In this document: one piece after another, positions 1-6,956 of the stretch
Layout: the number at the start of each line of letters is the position of its first letter
How positions within the stretch are numbered: the first letter of the stretch is position 1
Assembly: GCA_009469665.1 (NCBI GenBank)
Contig: SSTB01000202.1
Location: forward strand, 1-23,685
Direction of reading: 5' to 3'
From: Azonexaceae bacterium
Lineage (GTDB): Bacteria; Pseudomonadota; Gammaproteobacteria; Burkholderiales; Rhodocyclaceae
DNA length: 23,685 nucleotides
Translations under genes and position numbers: made by a program
The notes under the pieces: model-generated
What the model was told of the DNA's origin: nothing
The model's database searches: none
The model's input: the letters and a program-made list of their open reading frames with translations, nothing else

Positions 1-404
1 CGCATCTGCTCCCAGGAATTGGCCATGGCGGTGCTGCCGCCGGTGCCCTGGGCCGGGCCCCAGAAGAGGGTGTTGTAGCTCTTGGCATCGGCCGGGGCGC
101 CTTCGACGCGCACGGTCTTCCAGTCCGCATCCAGTTCTTCGGCGACCAGGGTGGCGAGGCCGGTGTAGGTGCCCTGGCCCATTTCCAGATGCTTGGAGAG
201 GACGGCCACGGTGTTGTCGGCGCCGATGCGCAGGAAGGCATTGGGCTCGAAGGTGACGGGGGCAGCCAGCCCCTCCCCGGCCTTGCCGGGGCCGGCATTG
301 GCGGCGATTGCCGTGGGCAGGACGAAGCCGAGGGTAAGCCCGGCGCTGCCCTGGAGGAAACGACGGCGGCTGAGGTTGGCGATGGCGATATCGGTCATGG
401 TCAT
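1..404 (-). CDS. Molybdenum hydroxylase large (molybdopterin) subunit, N-terminal part, Tat-exported
   Basis: N-terminal 134 residues of a large subunit of the xanthine dehydrogenase / isoquinoline 1-oxidoreductase beta (IorB-like) family; the rest lies beyond position 1. The protein opens with a twin-arginine signal, SRRRFLQ at about residues 12-18, followed by a hydrophobic stretch ending near AIA. The folded cofactor-bearing enzyme is therefore probably exported by Tat to the periplasm. Mature sequence includes KHLEMGQGTYTGLATLVAEE and WGPAQGTGGS, typical of the Mo-pterin domain of this family. It lies downstream of the [2Fe-2S] subunit on the same strand. The start at 404 follows GAGAG; an ATG two codons later (398) is an alternative. 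Members hydroxylate or oxidise aldehydes and N-heterocycles; the substrate cannot be told from this fragment. Confidence 0.85.
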   Translation of the reverse strand, partial: MTMTDIAIANLSRRRFLQGSAGLTLGFVLPTAIAANAGPGKAGEGLAAPVTFEPNAFLRIGADNTVAVLSKHLEMGQGTYTGLATLVAEELDADWKTVRVEGAPADAKSYNTLFWGPAQGTGGSTAMANSWEQM

Positions 405-407
405 CTC

Positions 408-545
408 TCAAAGCTTGTGACGAAATCGTAGCGAGCGGTCCGAGCGTGAGGCGGCCGGAGCGCAGCGACGAGACATATCAATTAGATAGGCGACGAGCGA
501 GCACCCCCCAACGAAGCGATCGGATCGCGCAGTAGATTTATTCAT
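408..545 (-). other. Spacer between the two hydroxylase subunits, spanned by a 45-codon ORF of doubtful reality
   Basis: The gap between the small-subunit stop (552) and the large-subunit start (404) is unusually long for this gene pair. Its minus strand is open from an ATG at 545 to a TGA at 408, so it nearly bridges the two genes. The translation is rich in Arg, Ser and Cys and matches nothing I know. AAGCTT occurs at both edges (411-416 and 546-551). There is no good ribosome binding site, so I do not call it a gene. A dispersed intergenic repeat or a small insertion is as likely. Confidence 0.3.
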
Positions 546-551
546 AAGCTT

Positions 552-1010
552 TCAGGCCAGGGTCTTGGCGGCTTCATGGATCGCCGCCCGGATGCGCTGA
601 TACGTCGCGCAACGGCACAGGTTGCCGGCCATGGCACTGTCGATGTCGGCATCGGTAGGGCGGCGGTTGGTGGAGAGCAACGCGACCGCGCTCATGATCT
701 GGCCGGACTGGCAGTAGCCGCACTGGACCACGTCAAGCTTGCGCCAGGCCTCCTGCACCGCCTTGCCGACATGCTCGTGATCCACCGCCTCGATGGTGGT
801 CACCTTGCGCCCGGCCACGGAGGACACCGGCACGCTGCAGGCCCGCGTCGGCACGCCATCCACATGAACCGTGCAGGCGCCGCACAGGGCCTGACCGCAG
901 CCGTACTTGGTGCCGGTGAGGTGCAGGGTGTCGCGCAGCACCCAGAGGAGGGGCGTGTCGGGGGCGACATCCGCCCGATAGGCTTTACCATTGATGTTGA
1001 GAGGGATCAT
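552..1010 (-). CDS. [2Fe-2S] subunit of a molybdenum hydroxylase (IorA-like)
   Basis: Small electron-transfer subunit of 152 residues, the usual family length. The N-terminal plant-ferredoxin-like domain holds one cluster through Cys38, Cys43, Cys46 and Cys58 (CGQALCGAC pattern). The C-terminal helical domain holds the second through Cys97, Cys100, Cys132 and Cys134 (CGYC and CRC). It would pass electrons from the Mo-pterin subunit encoded just downstream. It has no signal peptide, so it probably rides with the Tat-tagged partner. I chose the start at 1010 because GGAG lies six bases upstream and the protein then begins MIPLNINGK, as family members do. The frame is open further upstream to 1145, but that part reads through the regulatory region. 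Expression is probably controlled by the divergent AraC-family gene. Confidence 0.92.
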   Translation of the reverse strand: MIPLNINGKAYRADVAPDTPLLWVLRDTLHLTGTKYGCGQALCGACTVHVDGVPTRACSVPVSSVAGRKVTTIEAVDHEHVGKAVQEAWRKLDVVQCGYCQSGQIMSAVALLSTNRRPTDADIDSAMAGNLCRCATYQRIRAAIHEAAKTLA

Positions 1011-1071
1011 GGGGGACTCCATTGGGATGGGGAGGCGGTTCGGGGACATCAATCTGACCGCGGGTTGCGCA

Positions 1072-1100
1072 AATCTATCCCAGGGCAAGGACGGCGGCAT
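1072..1100 (-). promoter_or_regulatory. Candidate activator-dependent promoter of the hydroxylase genes
   Basis: TAGATT (minus strand, 1077-1072) resembles a -10 box. The -35 position 17 bases further upstream (1095-1100) has no consensus and is overlapped by two bases of the proximal copy of the tandem repeat at 1099-1134. A weak -35 overlapped by an activator site is the class II AraC arrangement. The leader would be about 55 bases. This is inferred from spacing only. Confidence 0.4.
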
Positions 1101-1134
1101 TGCCCGATCCTGCGCATTTATTGCCTGATCCTGC
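1099..1134. promoter_or_regulatory. Tandem 15-bp repeat with 21-bp period, candidate AraC-family operator
   Basis: ATTGCCCGATCCTGC at 1099-1113 and ATTGCCTGATCCTGC at 1120-1134 match at 14 of 15 bases, and their starts are exactly 21 bp apart. That is two helical turns, so both copies present the same DNA face. Two direct half-sites 21 bp apart upstream of a promoter is the layout of AraC araI1-I2. The pair lies in the 183-bp divergent region between the hydroxylase genes and the AraC-family gene, which is the expected regulator. Confidence 0.6.
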
Positions 1135-1193
1135 AAACCGTTCATTGGCGCGACCCCAACAGGCCTCGTTCCCCGGTAAGCTCACGCTCAAAT

Positions 1194-2135
1194 ATGGACG
1201 AGCAAACACCCGTGAATACGAGCGATGCCACCGCCGACCCCAGGTCTGCCTGCCAGCGGCAGCAGAGCGAACTTGCCATCCTGATTGAACGATATTGCGG
1301 CGGTGTCGACGGGGTTCACGAAACCGGTGTACCGCGTCTCGCCTTTTTTCGCACGACCACGACCCACGGGCCGATGTGCAGCGTCTATCGCTCGGTCCTC
1401 GTCATCGCGCCCCAAGGCGCCAAGCGCATCGTCCTCGGCGAGGAAGCGTTCGAATACGATCGCACCCAGTATCTGCTCACCTCCGTTGAACTGCCGGTGG
1501 TAGGGCAGGTCATCGAGGCATCGGCCGATGCCCCTTATCTCTGTGCCGTTCTCGACATCGATCTGCGCCAGGTCAGCGAACTGCTCGGCGAACACGGCCA
1601 GCAACTGCCTGCCGCCCCCATGGCCCGCGGCATGGGCGTGAGGCCCCTGGACGAAGGCCTGGCCGACGCCATGCTGCGCCTCGCCCGCCTGGTGGAGTCG
1701 CCCCGGGACATCCCGGCCCTCGCCCCCCTGGCGGAACGGGAAATCCTCTACCGCCTGCTGGCGGGCGAACAGGGGGCACGGCTGCGCCACACTCTGCTGG
1801 CGGACAGCCAGGGCCACCGCGTCGCCCGGGCCATCGGCTGGCTCAAGGACAACTTCCACCAGCCGCTCTCCATCGACGCCCTGGCCGACCGGGTGAACAT
1901 GAGCCCCTCGTCCCTGCACCACCACTTCAAGGCCATGACGGCCATGAGCCCCCTGCAGTACCAGAAGCACATCCGCCTGCAGGAAGCCCGCCGCCTGTTG
2001 CTGGCGGAGCCCATCGACGCCGCGACCGTCGCCCGCCGCGTCGGCTATGAAAGCCCCTCCCAGTTCAGCCGCGAATACCGCCGCCTGCTCGGCGCCCCGC
2101 CGGGACAGGACGCCGCCCGCCTGCGGCTGGGCTGA
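1194..2135 (+). CDS. AraC-family transcriptional regulator (AraC_N / YqhC-like)
   Basis: A 313-residue regulator. Residues about 20-190 form an N-terminal effector-sensing domain of the AraC_N (cupin-like) type seen in YqhC-like regulators. Residues about 205-305 are the double helix-turn-helix DNA-binding domain: the first HTH contains SIDALADRVNMSPSSLHHHFK and the second TVARRVGYESPSQFSREYRR, the classic AraC/XylS signature. The frame is open upstream as far as 576, but that part is antisense to the [2Fe-2S] subunit; the ATG at 1194 gives the normal family length. No strong Shine-Dalgarno precedes it. Relatives often sit beside aldehyde-related oxidoreductases, which fits the divergent hydroxylase genes. 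It probably activates them through the tandem repeat at 1099-1134. The inducer is unknown. Confidence 0.9.
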   Translation: MDEQTPVNTSDATADPRSACQRQQSELAILIERYCGGVDGVHETGVPRLAFFRTTTTHGPMCSVYRSVLVIAPQGAKRIVLGEEAFEYDRTQYLLTSVELPVVGQVIEASADAPYLCAVLDIDLRQVSELLGEHGQQLPAAPMARGMGVRPLDEGLADAMLRLARLVESPRDIPALAPLAEREILYRLLAGEQGARLRHTLLADSQGHRVARAIGWLKDNFHQPLSIDALADRVNMSPSSLHHHFKAMTAMSPLQYQKHIRLQEARRLLLAEPIDAATVARRVGYESPSQFSREYRRLLGAPPGQDAARLRLG

Positions 2136-2138
2136 GTC

Positions 2139-2163
2139 AAAAAAAGGCCGGGTCGCCCCGGCC
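2139..2163 (-). terminator. Intrinsic terminator after the EF-G-like gene
   Basis: Read on the minus strand, a perfect 7-bp GC stem (GGCCGGG / CCCGGCC, loop of 4) is followed by seven T residues. It starts 27 bases past the stop at 2190. It lies between convergent genes, but the T-run points only to minus-strand termination. Confidence 0.9.
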
Positions 2164-2189
2164 TCTGCGGCTGCCTCGGCGAAGACGAC

Positions 2190-4241
2190 TTATTCGTCTT
2201 CGTCGTGCAGTTGGAACTTGCCCGCCAGTTGCTGCTGCACATTGGGCGGCACAGCGGCGTAGCGAGCGAATTCGATGGTGTAGCTACCCTGGCCGCCGGT
2301 GAGGGATTTGAGCCGGGACTGGTAGTCGTTGAGTTCGGCCAGGGGCACTTCGCCGGTGATGGCGGCCATGCCGTGGCCGCGGCCGTCGGTGCCGGTGATG
2401 TGGCCGCGGCGGCTGGAGAGATCGCCGGTGAGGTCACCGATGGCGGTTTCCGGAACAACGATCTCGATGGTGACGATGGGCTCCAGCACGATGGGCTTGG
2501 CGCCGCGGATAGCCTCGATGACAGCCTTACGGCCGGCGGTGACGAAGGCGACTTCCTTGCCATCCACAGCATGGGTCTTGCCATCGAAGACAGTGACCTT
2601 GAGATCCTCCACCGGGAAGCCGGCGACGACGCCGCCTTCGAGGGCCTGGCGCACGCCTTTCTCCACCGCCGGCATGAAGACACCGGGGATGACGCCACCC
2701 TTCACCGCGTCGATGAACTCAAAGCCATCGCCACGGCCCTTGGGCTCGATTCGCAGGTGCACTTCACCGAACTGGCCGGCGCCGCCGCTCTGCTTCTTGT
2801 GGCGGTGCATGGCTTCGGCCGGGGCGGTGATGGTTTCCCGGTAGGGGATGAGAGGCGGCTTGGTGTCCACCTCCAGTTTGTACTGGGCCACCATCTTGGT
2901 CAGCTTGGACTTGAGGTGGATTTCGCCCAGGCCGCGGATGACGGTTTCGTTGGTGTGGGGGTGGCGCTCGACGACGAAGGTCGGGTCTTCCATGGCCAGC
3001 TTGCCGAGAATGTCGAAGAGCCGCTGCTCGTCGCCCTTCTTCTTGGTCTCCACGGCCAGGCCGGCCATGGGGCGGGGAAAGTCGAGGGGGATGAGGTGAA
3101 TATGGTCCTCGTCGTGGGAATCGTGCAGCACGCAGTCGAAGTCGATTTCCTCGACCTTGGCGATGGCACCGATGTCGCCGGGGACCAGTTCGTCCACCTC
3201 GACCGTATCCTTTCCCTGGAGTTGGTAGAGATGGGCCACCTTGAAGGGCCGCTTGCCATCACCGACGAAGAGCTGCATGTCCTTCTTCACGGTGCCCTGA
3301 TGCACGCGGAAGATGCCGATCTTGCCCATGTAGGGGTCGGCCACCACCTTGAAGACGTGGGCCAGCACGTGCTTGGCGGGGTCCGGTTCGGCGTGGAAGG
3401 CCTCCGTCGCGCCACCCGGCTCGCCCTTGTAGAAGGGCGGCGGATTGCCTTCCGCCGGATTGGGCGCCAGGCTGGCCAGGACGTGCAGCAACTCCTTGAT
3501 GCCGGCGCCAGTCTTGGCCGAGGTGAACAGGATGGGGATCAGATGCCCTTCGCGAAGGGCCTTCTCGAAGGGGGCGTGGAGGTCGGCCGCGCTGGGATCG
3601 GCGCCGTCTTCCAGGTATTGGGCGAGCAAATCCTCGTCTTCCTCGACGATCTGGTCGATGAGGGCACGGTGGGCGGCGGCGACGGATTCGAAGTCGGCGT
3701 CGCCGGCATCGTGCTCCAGCACCTCCACCACGTCGGCCGCGCCATGGGCGGGCAGGTCGAGCACCATGCAGGCCTTGCCGAAGCGTTCGCGAATATCGGC
3801 CACCAGGCCGGGGAGGTCGAGGTTCTCGGCGTCGATCTTGTTGATGACGATCATGCGGCAAAGCTTGCGCTCGGCGGCGTAACGCATCATGCGCTCGGTC
3901 ATCAGCTCGACGCCGGTCTGAGCGTTGACCACCACCAGCGCGGTATCGACCCCGGCCAGGGCCGCAATGGCCTGGCCGGCAAAATCCGGATAACCCGGGG
4001 TATCTGCGAGATGAATGTGGGTGTTCTCGTAGGCGAAATTGACCAGGGCGGAACTGAGGGAGTGTCCGGCTTCCTTCTCCATCGGGTCGGCGTCGCAGAC
4101 GGTACTGCCCTTGTCGACGCTGCCCTTTGCAGCAATGGTTCCAGTGGCGAAAAGCAGAGCCTCGGCAAGGCTGGTCTTGCCCGCGGCTCCGTGGCCGACC
4201 AGGGCGACGGAACGCAGGGCTTCTGGGGGTGTTCTGGACAT
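2190..4241 (-). CDS. fusA2: Elongation factor G-like translational GTPase (EF-G paralogue)
   Basis: A 683-residue GTPase with full EF-G architecture: G domain (about 1-270), a beta-barrel domain 2, then domains III, IV and V to the C-terminus. P-loop GHGAAGKTS is residues 16-24, DTPG 80-83 and NKID 134-137; a SAK motif follows in the later G domain. The P-loop begins GHG rather than the AHIDAGKT of canonical EF-G, and the switch I region reads AGHSLSS where canonical EF-G has RGITI. This places it in the EF-G-like subfamily rather than the str-operon fusA. Whether it does translocation, ribosome recycling or something else is not settled by sequence. The start is backed by GGGAG six bases upstream. 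It is last in the group after glmU and the membrane protein gene, 12 bases behind the latter. The C-terminus is acidic (HDEDE). Confidence 0.9.
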   Translation of the reverse strand: MSRTPPEALRSVALVGHGAAGKTSLAEALLFATGTIAAKGSVDKGSTVCDADPMEKEAGHSLSSALVNFAYENTHIHLADTPGYPDFAGQAIAALAGVDTALVVVNAQTGVELMTERMMRYAAERKLCRMIVINKIDAENLDLPGLVADIRERFGKACMVLDLPAHGAADVVEVLEHDAGDADFESVAAAHRALIDQIVEEDEDLLAQYLEDGADPSAADLHAPFEKALREGHLIPILFTSAKTGAGIKELLHVLASLAPNPAEGNPPPFYKGEPGGATEAFHAEPDPAKHVLAHVFKVVADPYMGKIGIFRVHQGTVKKDMQLFVGDGKRPFKVAHLYQLQGKDTVEVDELVPGDIGAIAKVEEIDFDCVLHDSHDEDHIHLIPLDFPRPMAGLAVETKKKGDEQRLFDILGKLAMEDPTFVVERHPHTNETVIRGLGEIHLKSKLTKMVAQYKLEVDTKPPLIPYRETITAPAEAMHRHKKQSGGAGQFGEVHLRIEPKGRGDGFEFIDAVKGGVIPGVFMPAVEKGVRQALEGGVVAGFPVEDLKVTVFDGKTHAVDGKEVAFVTAGRKAVIEAIRGAKPIVLEPIVTIEIVVPETAIGDLTGDLSSRRGHITGTDGRGHGMAAITGEVPLAELNDYQSRLKSLTGGQGSYTIEFARYAAVPPNVQQQLAGKFQLHDEDE

Positions 4242-4253
4242 GGTGGTCTCCCG

Positions 4254-4700
4254 TTACTTGTTGGAATCCGTTTGGGGCGCCGCAAGACCAGCGGCCACCA
4301 GGCGCTCGGCGAAGTAGGGGCCGACGCCGTATAGCACACCTGCGGCCAGGGCCATGAGCAGCAGGCCGCCGCCCAGTTGCTTGCCGGTCTTGGCATTGCC
4401 CTCCCAATGGGCAGTAAAAAAGCGCACCAGGCCGATGGCGTGGATCACAGCGGCCGGAGCCGCCATCCAGCGCGCGGCCACCGCCGGCGCCGGAACGGCC
4501 ATGAAGGGTTGCAGGATGACCAGAACGACGAAGGGAATGCCGACCAAGGCCAGGGGTACACCGGCCACCGCGAGAATCCACTGCCGACCCGCGGCAAAGG
4601 CAGCGGGGATGACATTGATGTAGCCGACCAGGGCGAGGGAAAACCCCGCCGCCGCCGCCAGGGCAATGAGGGCGACGAAAAGCGTGAACCAGATATCCAT
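4254..4700 (-). CDS. Small four-helix membrane protein of unknown function
   Basis: A 148-residue hydrophobic protein that I do not recognise. Four probable membrane helices: about residues 4-27, 40-64, 78-97 and 107-126. The final tail (AAPQTDSNK) is polar. There is no signal-peptide cleavage site, metal motif or catalytic pattern. Its ATG shares one base with the glmU stop (TAATG), so it is probably translated by coupling to glmU, and the EF-G-like gene starts 12 bases after it. The frame also extends upstream to 4730, but that part overlaps the end of glmU and I reject it. The tight link to glmU hints at an envelope setting but proves no role. Confidence 0.8.
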   Translation of the reverse strand: MDIWFTLFVALIALAAAAGFSLALVGYINVIPAAFAAGRQWILAVAGVPLALVGIPFVVLVILQPFMAVPAPAVAARWMAAPAAVIHAIGLVRFFTAHWEGNAKTGKQLGGGLLLMALAAGVLYGVGPYFAERLVAAGLAAPQTDSNK

Positions 4701-6058
4701 TATTTCTTGGCTTTCTGGGGTCGCTTCCAACCGGGGATGGTCATCTGGCGGGCGCGGGAAACGGTGAGGGCATCCGGCGGAGCATCCTTGGTCAGCGTGG
4801 TTCCCGCCCCCAGGGTGGCACCGCGGCCCACGGTCACCGGCGCAACGAGTTGGGTATCCGAGCCAATGAAAACGTCGTCCTCGATGATGGTCTTGTGCTT
4901 GTTGGCACCGTCGTAGTTGCAGGTGATGGTGCCGGCGCCCACGTTGACCCGCTGGCCGATGACGGCGTCGCCCACGTAGGCCAGATGGTTGGCCTTGGAC
5001 TGGGCAGCGATGATGCTGTTCTTGACTTCGACAAAGTTGCCGATGTGCACCTCGGGGCCCAGTTCGGTGCCCGGGCGCAGGCGGGCGAAGGGGCCAATGA
5101 CGCCATCCGGCCCCACCACGGCATCATCCAGGTGGCAGAAGGCGGCCAGCCGGGTGCCGGCGGCGATCTTCACGTTCCTGAGCACGCAGTAGGGGCCGAT
5201 CTCGACGGCGTCGGCCAGTTCCACCTTGCCTTCGAAGACGCAGCCCACGTCGATGGCCACGTCACGGCCGCAGGCGAGCTCGCCCCGTACGTCGATGCGG
5301 TTGGGGTCGGCGAGGCGCACGCCGTGGACCAGCAAGGCATCGGCGATGTTGCGCTGGTGCACCCGCTCCAGTTCGGCGAGCTGCACCTTGCTGTTGACCC
5401 CCAGCACCTCCCATTCGCCATCGGGCTGGGCGGTGCGAACGGGCAGGCCCTCGGCGACGGCCAGAGCGACGATGTCGGTCAGGTAGTACTCGCCCTGGGC
5501 GTTGTGGTTGGAGAGCCCCTTGAGCCAGGCCTCCAGGCGGGCCGAGGGAATGGCCATGATGCCGGTGTTCACCTCGCGGATGGCCTTCTCTGCGGGAGTC
5601 GCGTCCTTTTCCTCGACGATGCGCACCACGTGGCCGGCCTCGTCGCGGACGATGCGGCCGTAGCCGGTGGGGTCGGCGAGATCGACGGTGAGGATGGCCA
5701 ACCCATCCTTGCCCGCCTGCAGCAGGCGCTTCAGCGTGCCGGCCTTGGTCAGGGGTACGTCGCCGTAGAGCACCAGGGTCTGGCCTTCCGCCGACAGGGC
5801 CGGCACCGCCTGCATGACCGCGTGCCCGGTGCCCAGTTGAGGCTCTTGCTTGGCCCAGGCCAGATCGGGTGCCGCAAGGGCGTTACGCACCACTTCCCCG
5901 CCGTGGCCGTAAACAACGACGATGCGGTCGGCGCCCAGCTCCCGGGCGGTGTCGATGACGTGCTGAGCCAGGGCCTTGCCCGCTATCGGATGCAGAACCT
6001 TGGGCAAATTGGAATGCATACGCTTGCCTTGGCCGGCAGCGAGAATGACGATGTTCAT
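4700..6058 (-). CDS. glmU: Bifunctional GlmU: UDP-GlcNAc pyrophosphorylase / glucosamine-1-P acetyltransferase
   Basis: A 452-residue cytoplasmic enzyme making UDP-N-acetylglucosamine for peptidoglycan and lipopolysaccharide. The N-terminal uridyltransferase domain starts with LAAGQGKRM, the nucleotide-binding loop, followed by [19 protein letters not shown] and YGDVPL are further signatures. The C-terminal half is a left-handed beta helix of hexapeptide repeats carrying the acetyltransferase motifs ([37 protein letters not shown]). Length is normal. The start is fixed by [14 protein letters not shown]. However, the bases just upstream (CAAACCCCC) contain no Shine-Dalgarno, and a terminator hairpin ends only 17 bases before the ATG. 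Its stop overlaps the start of the next membrane-protein gene. Confidence 0.97.
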   Translation of the reverse strand: MNIVILAAGQGKRMHSNLPKVLHPIAGKALAQHVIDTARELGADRIVVVYGHGGEVVRNALAAPDLAWAKQEPQLGTGHAVMQAVPALSAEGQTLVLYGDVPLTKAGTLKRLLQAGKDGLAILTVDLADPTGYGRIVRDEAGHVVRIVEEKDATPAEKAIREVNTGIMAIPSARLEAWLKGLSNHNAQGEYYLTDIVALAVAEGLPVRTAQPDGEWEVLGVNSKVQLAELERVHQRNIADALLVHGVRLADPNRIDVRGELACGRDVAIDVGCVFEGKVELADAVEIGPYCVLRNVKIAAGTRLAAFCHLDDAVVGPDGVIGPFARLRPGTELGPEVHIGNFVEVKNSIIAAQSKANHLAYVGDAVIGQRVNVGAGTITCNYDGANKHKTIIEDDVFIGSDTQLVAPVTVGRGATLGAGTTLTKDAPPDALTVSRARQMTIPGWKRPQKAKK

Positions 6059-6074
6059 GGGGGTTTGACAATAT

Positions 6075-6097
6075 AAAAAAGCCGGAGCGCATCCGGC
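6075..6097 (-). terminator. Intrinsic terminator after the membrane/winged-helix gene
   Basis: On the minus strand GCCGGA / TCCGGC pairs as a 6-bp stem with a 5-base loop (6081-6097), followed by TTTTTTAT. It begins eight bases after the stop at 6105 and ends just before glmU. glmU transcription therefore needs a promoter overlapping this site, or readthrough. Confidence 0.85.
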
Positions 6098-6104
6098 GAA
6101 GGTT

Positions 6105-6845
6105 TCAGGCGATTTTCTTTTCTTCCTGGCCGGCGAGGATGTCGCTCAGCACCTGTTTGCCGCGAGGCGAGACGAACCAGTGCAGGACGTTTTTGTCGTT
6201 GATGCGGGTTTCGATCACGCCCAGGGACTTCATCAGGGTCAGGCGCTGGCTGACGAAGTCACGCCCCAGCCCGGTGCGATCGCAGACCGCGGCGAGGTTG
6301 CCATAGACGAAACTCTCTTCGGCCAGGGCGCGCAGAATTTCGACGTCGTTGTAGGTGAGCGCCTCCTTGGGTTCAGGCTTGACCTCGATGCGCGGCTCGG
6401 GAGCCTTGTCCTCGCGCACCGCGGCCAGTTCCTGGATTTCCTGATTCTGCTGGCGCAAGTCACCCACTTCGCGCTTCATCTGTTCTAGTTGGCCTTTGAG
6501 CTTCAGGACCACGTTCTCCACCAGGCGCCGGGAGGCAACCACGTACAACAGGCAGAACCCCGCGAAAACATAGAGATCCAGGGGCTTGGTACGGGCACCT
6601 TCGAGCAGGGTGCTGGAAATCATATTGAGAAAGAGGGGCACGGTCAGCGCCGCTACCACGCCAAGAACAGCGTATTTGGCCCAGTCCCGGCGCCCGAAGC
6701 CGCCCTGGCGATCGGCCAGGAAACCGTTGGCGATACCCCCCAACACCCCCGCCACCAACATGATGGCGAAAATCAGAGCCATATGCCCATCCAGCGCCCC
6801 GGAAGGCGGTGTCACCAGCATGGCAGCCTGCAATTCCCCGGTCAT
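6105..6845 (-). CDS. Three-TM membrane protein with coiled coil and C-terminal winged helix
   Basis: A 246-residue protein with three parts. Residues about 22-44, 55-77 and 89-108 are membrane helices, with distinctive strings [13 protein letters not shown] and YVFAGFCLL. Residues about 110-141 form a charged coiled coil ([17 protein letters not shown]). After a proline-rich linker, residues about 162-235 look like a winged helix: [36 protein letters not shown], then a wing and VSPRGKQVL. From memory the N-terminal unit resembles the three-helix module annotated as YEATS-associated (YLATT) in bacteria; I could not check this. A membrane-anchored DNA-binding regulator is possible but not shown. 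The start has an excellent Shine-Dalgarno (GGGGGGAG, five bases away). It stands alone between two terminators. Confidence 0.85.
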   Translation of the reverse strand: MTGELQAAMLVTPPSGALDGHMALIFAIMLVAGVLGGIANGFLADRQGGFGRRDWAKYAVLGVVAALTVPLFLNMISSTLLEGARTKPLDLYVFAGFCLLYVVASRRLVENVVLKLKGQLEQMKREVGDLRQQNQEIQELAAVREDKAPEPRIEVKPEPKEALTYNDVEILRALAEESFVYGNLAAVCDRTGLGRDFVSQRLTLMKSLGVIETRINDKNVLHWFVSPRGKQVLSDILAGQEEKKIA

Positions 6846-6899
6846 CTCGTCTCCCCCCGTGATTTTCTGGCATTTTCACACGATTGGGCAGCCAAGTCG

Positions 6900-6935
6900 A
6901 AAAAACAAACCCCCACGGGCCAGGGGCCGGCGGGG
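6900..6935 (-). terminator. Intrinsic terminator after gltD
   Basis: On the minus strand an 11-bp GC-rich stem with two mismatches and a 3-base loop (6911-6935) is followed by GTTTGTTTTTT. It starts 22 bases past the gltD stop and closes the gltBD unit. Confidence 0.75.
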
Positions 6936-6956
6936 ATTCAGCAAGCCGAAGCGGAA

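Noticed and set aside
576..1193. N-terminal extension of the AraC-family gene upstream of the ATG at 1194
   Set aside because: It would be antisense to the [2Fe-2S] subunit and cross the shared promoter region; the 313-residue form matches family length.
2205..4334. A 709-codon plus-strand frame opposite the EF-G-like gene
   Set aside because: Shadow frame in GC-rich DNA: the opposite strand encodes a full EF-G-like protein with all GTPase motifs, and the plus-strand translation is low-complexity Gly/Val/Asp/His text with no domain.
4850..6076. A 408-codon plus-strand frame opposite glmU
   Set aside because: Antisense shadow; glmU on the minus strand is unambiguous.
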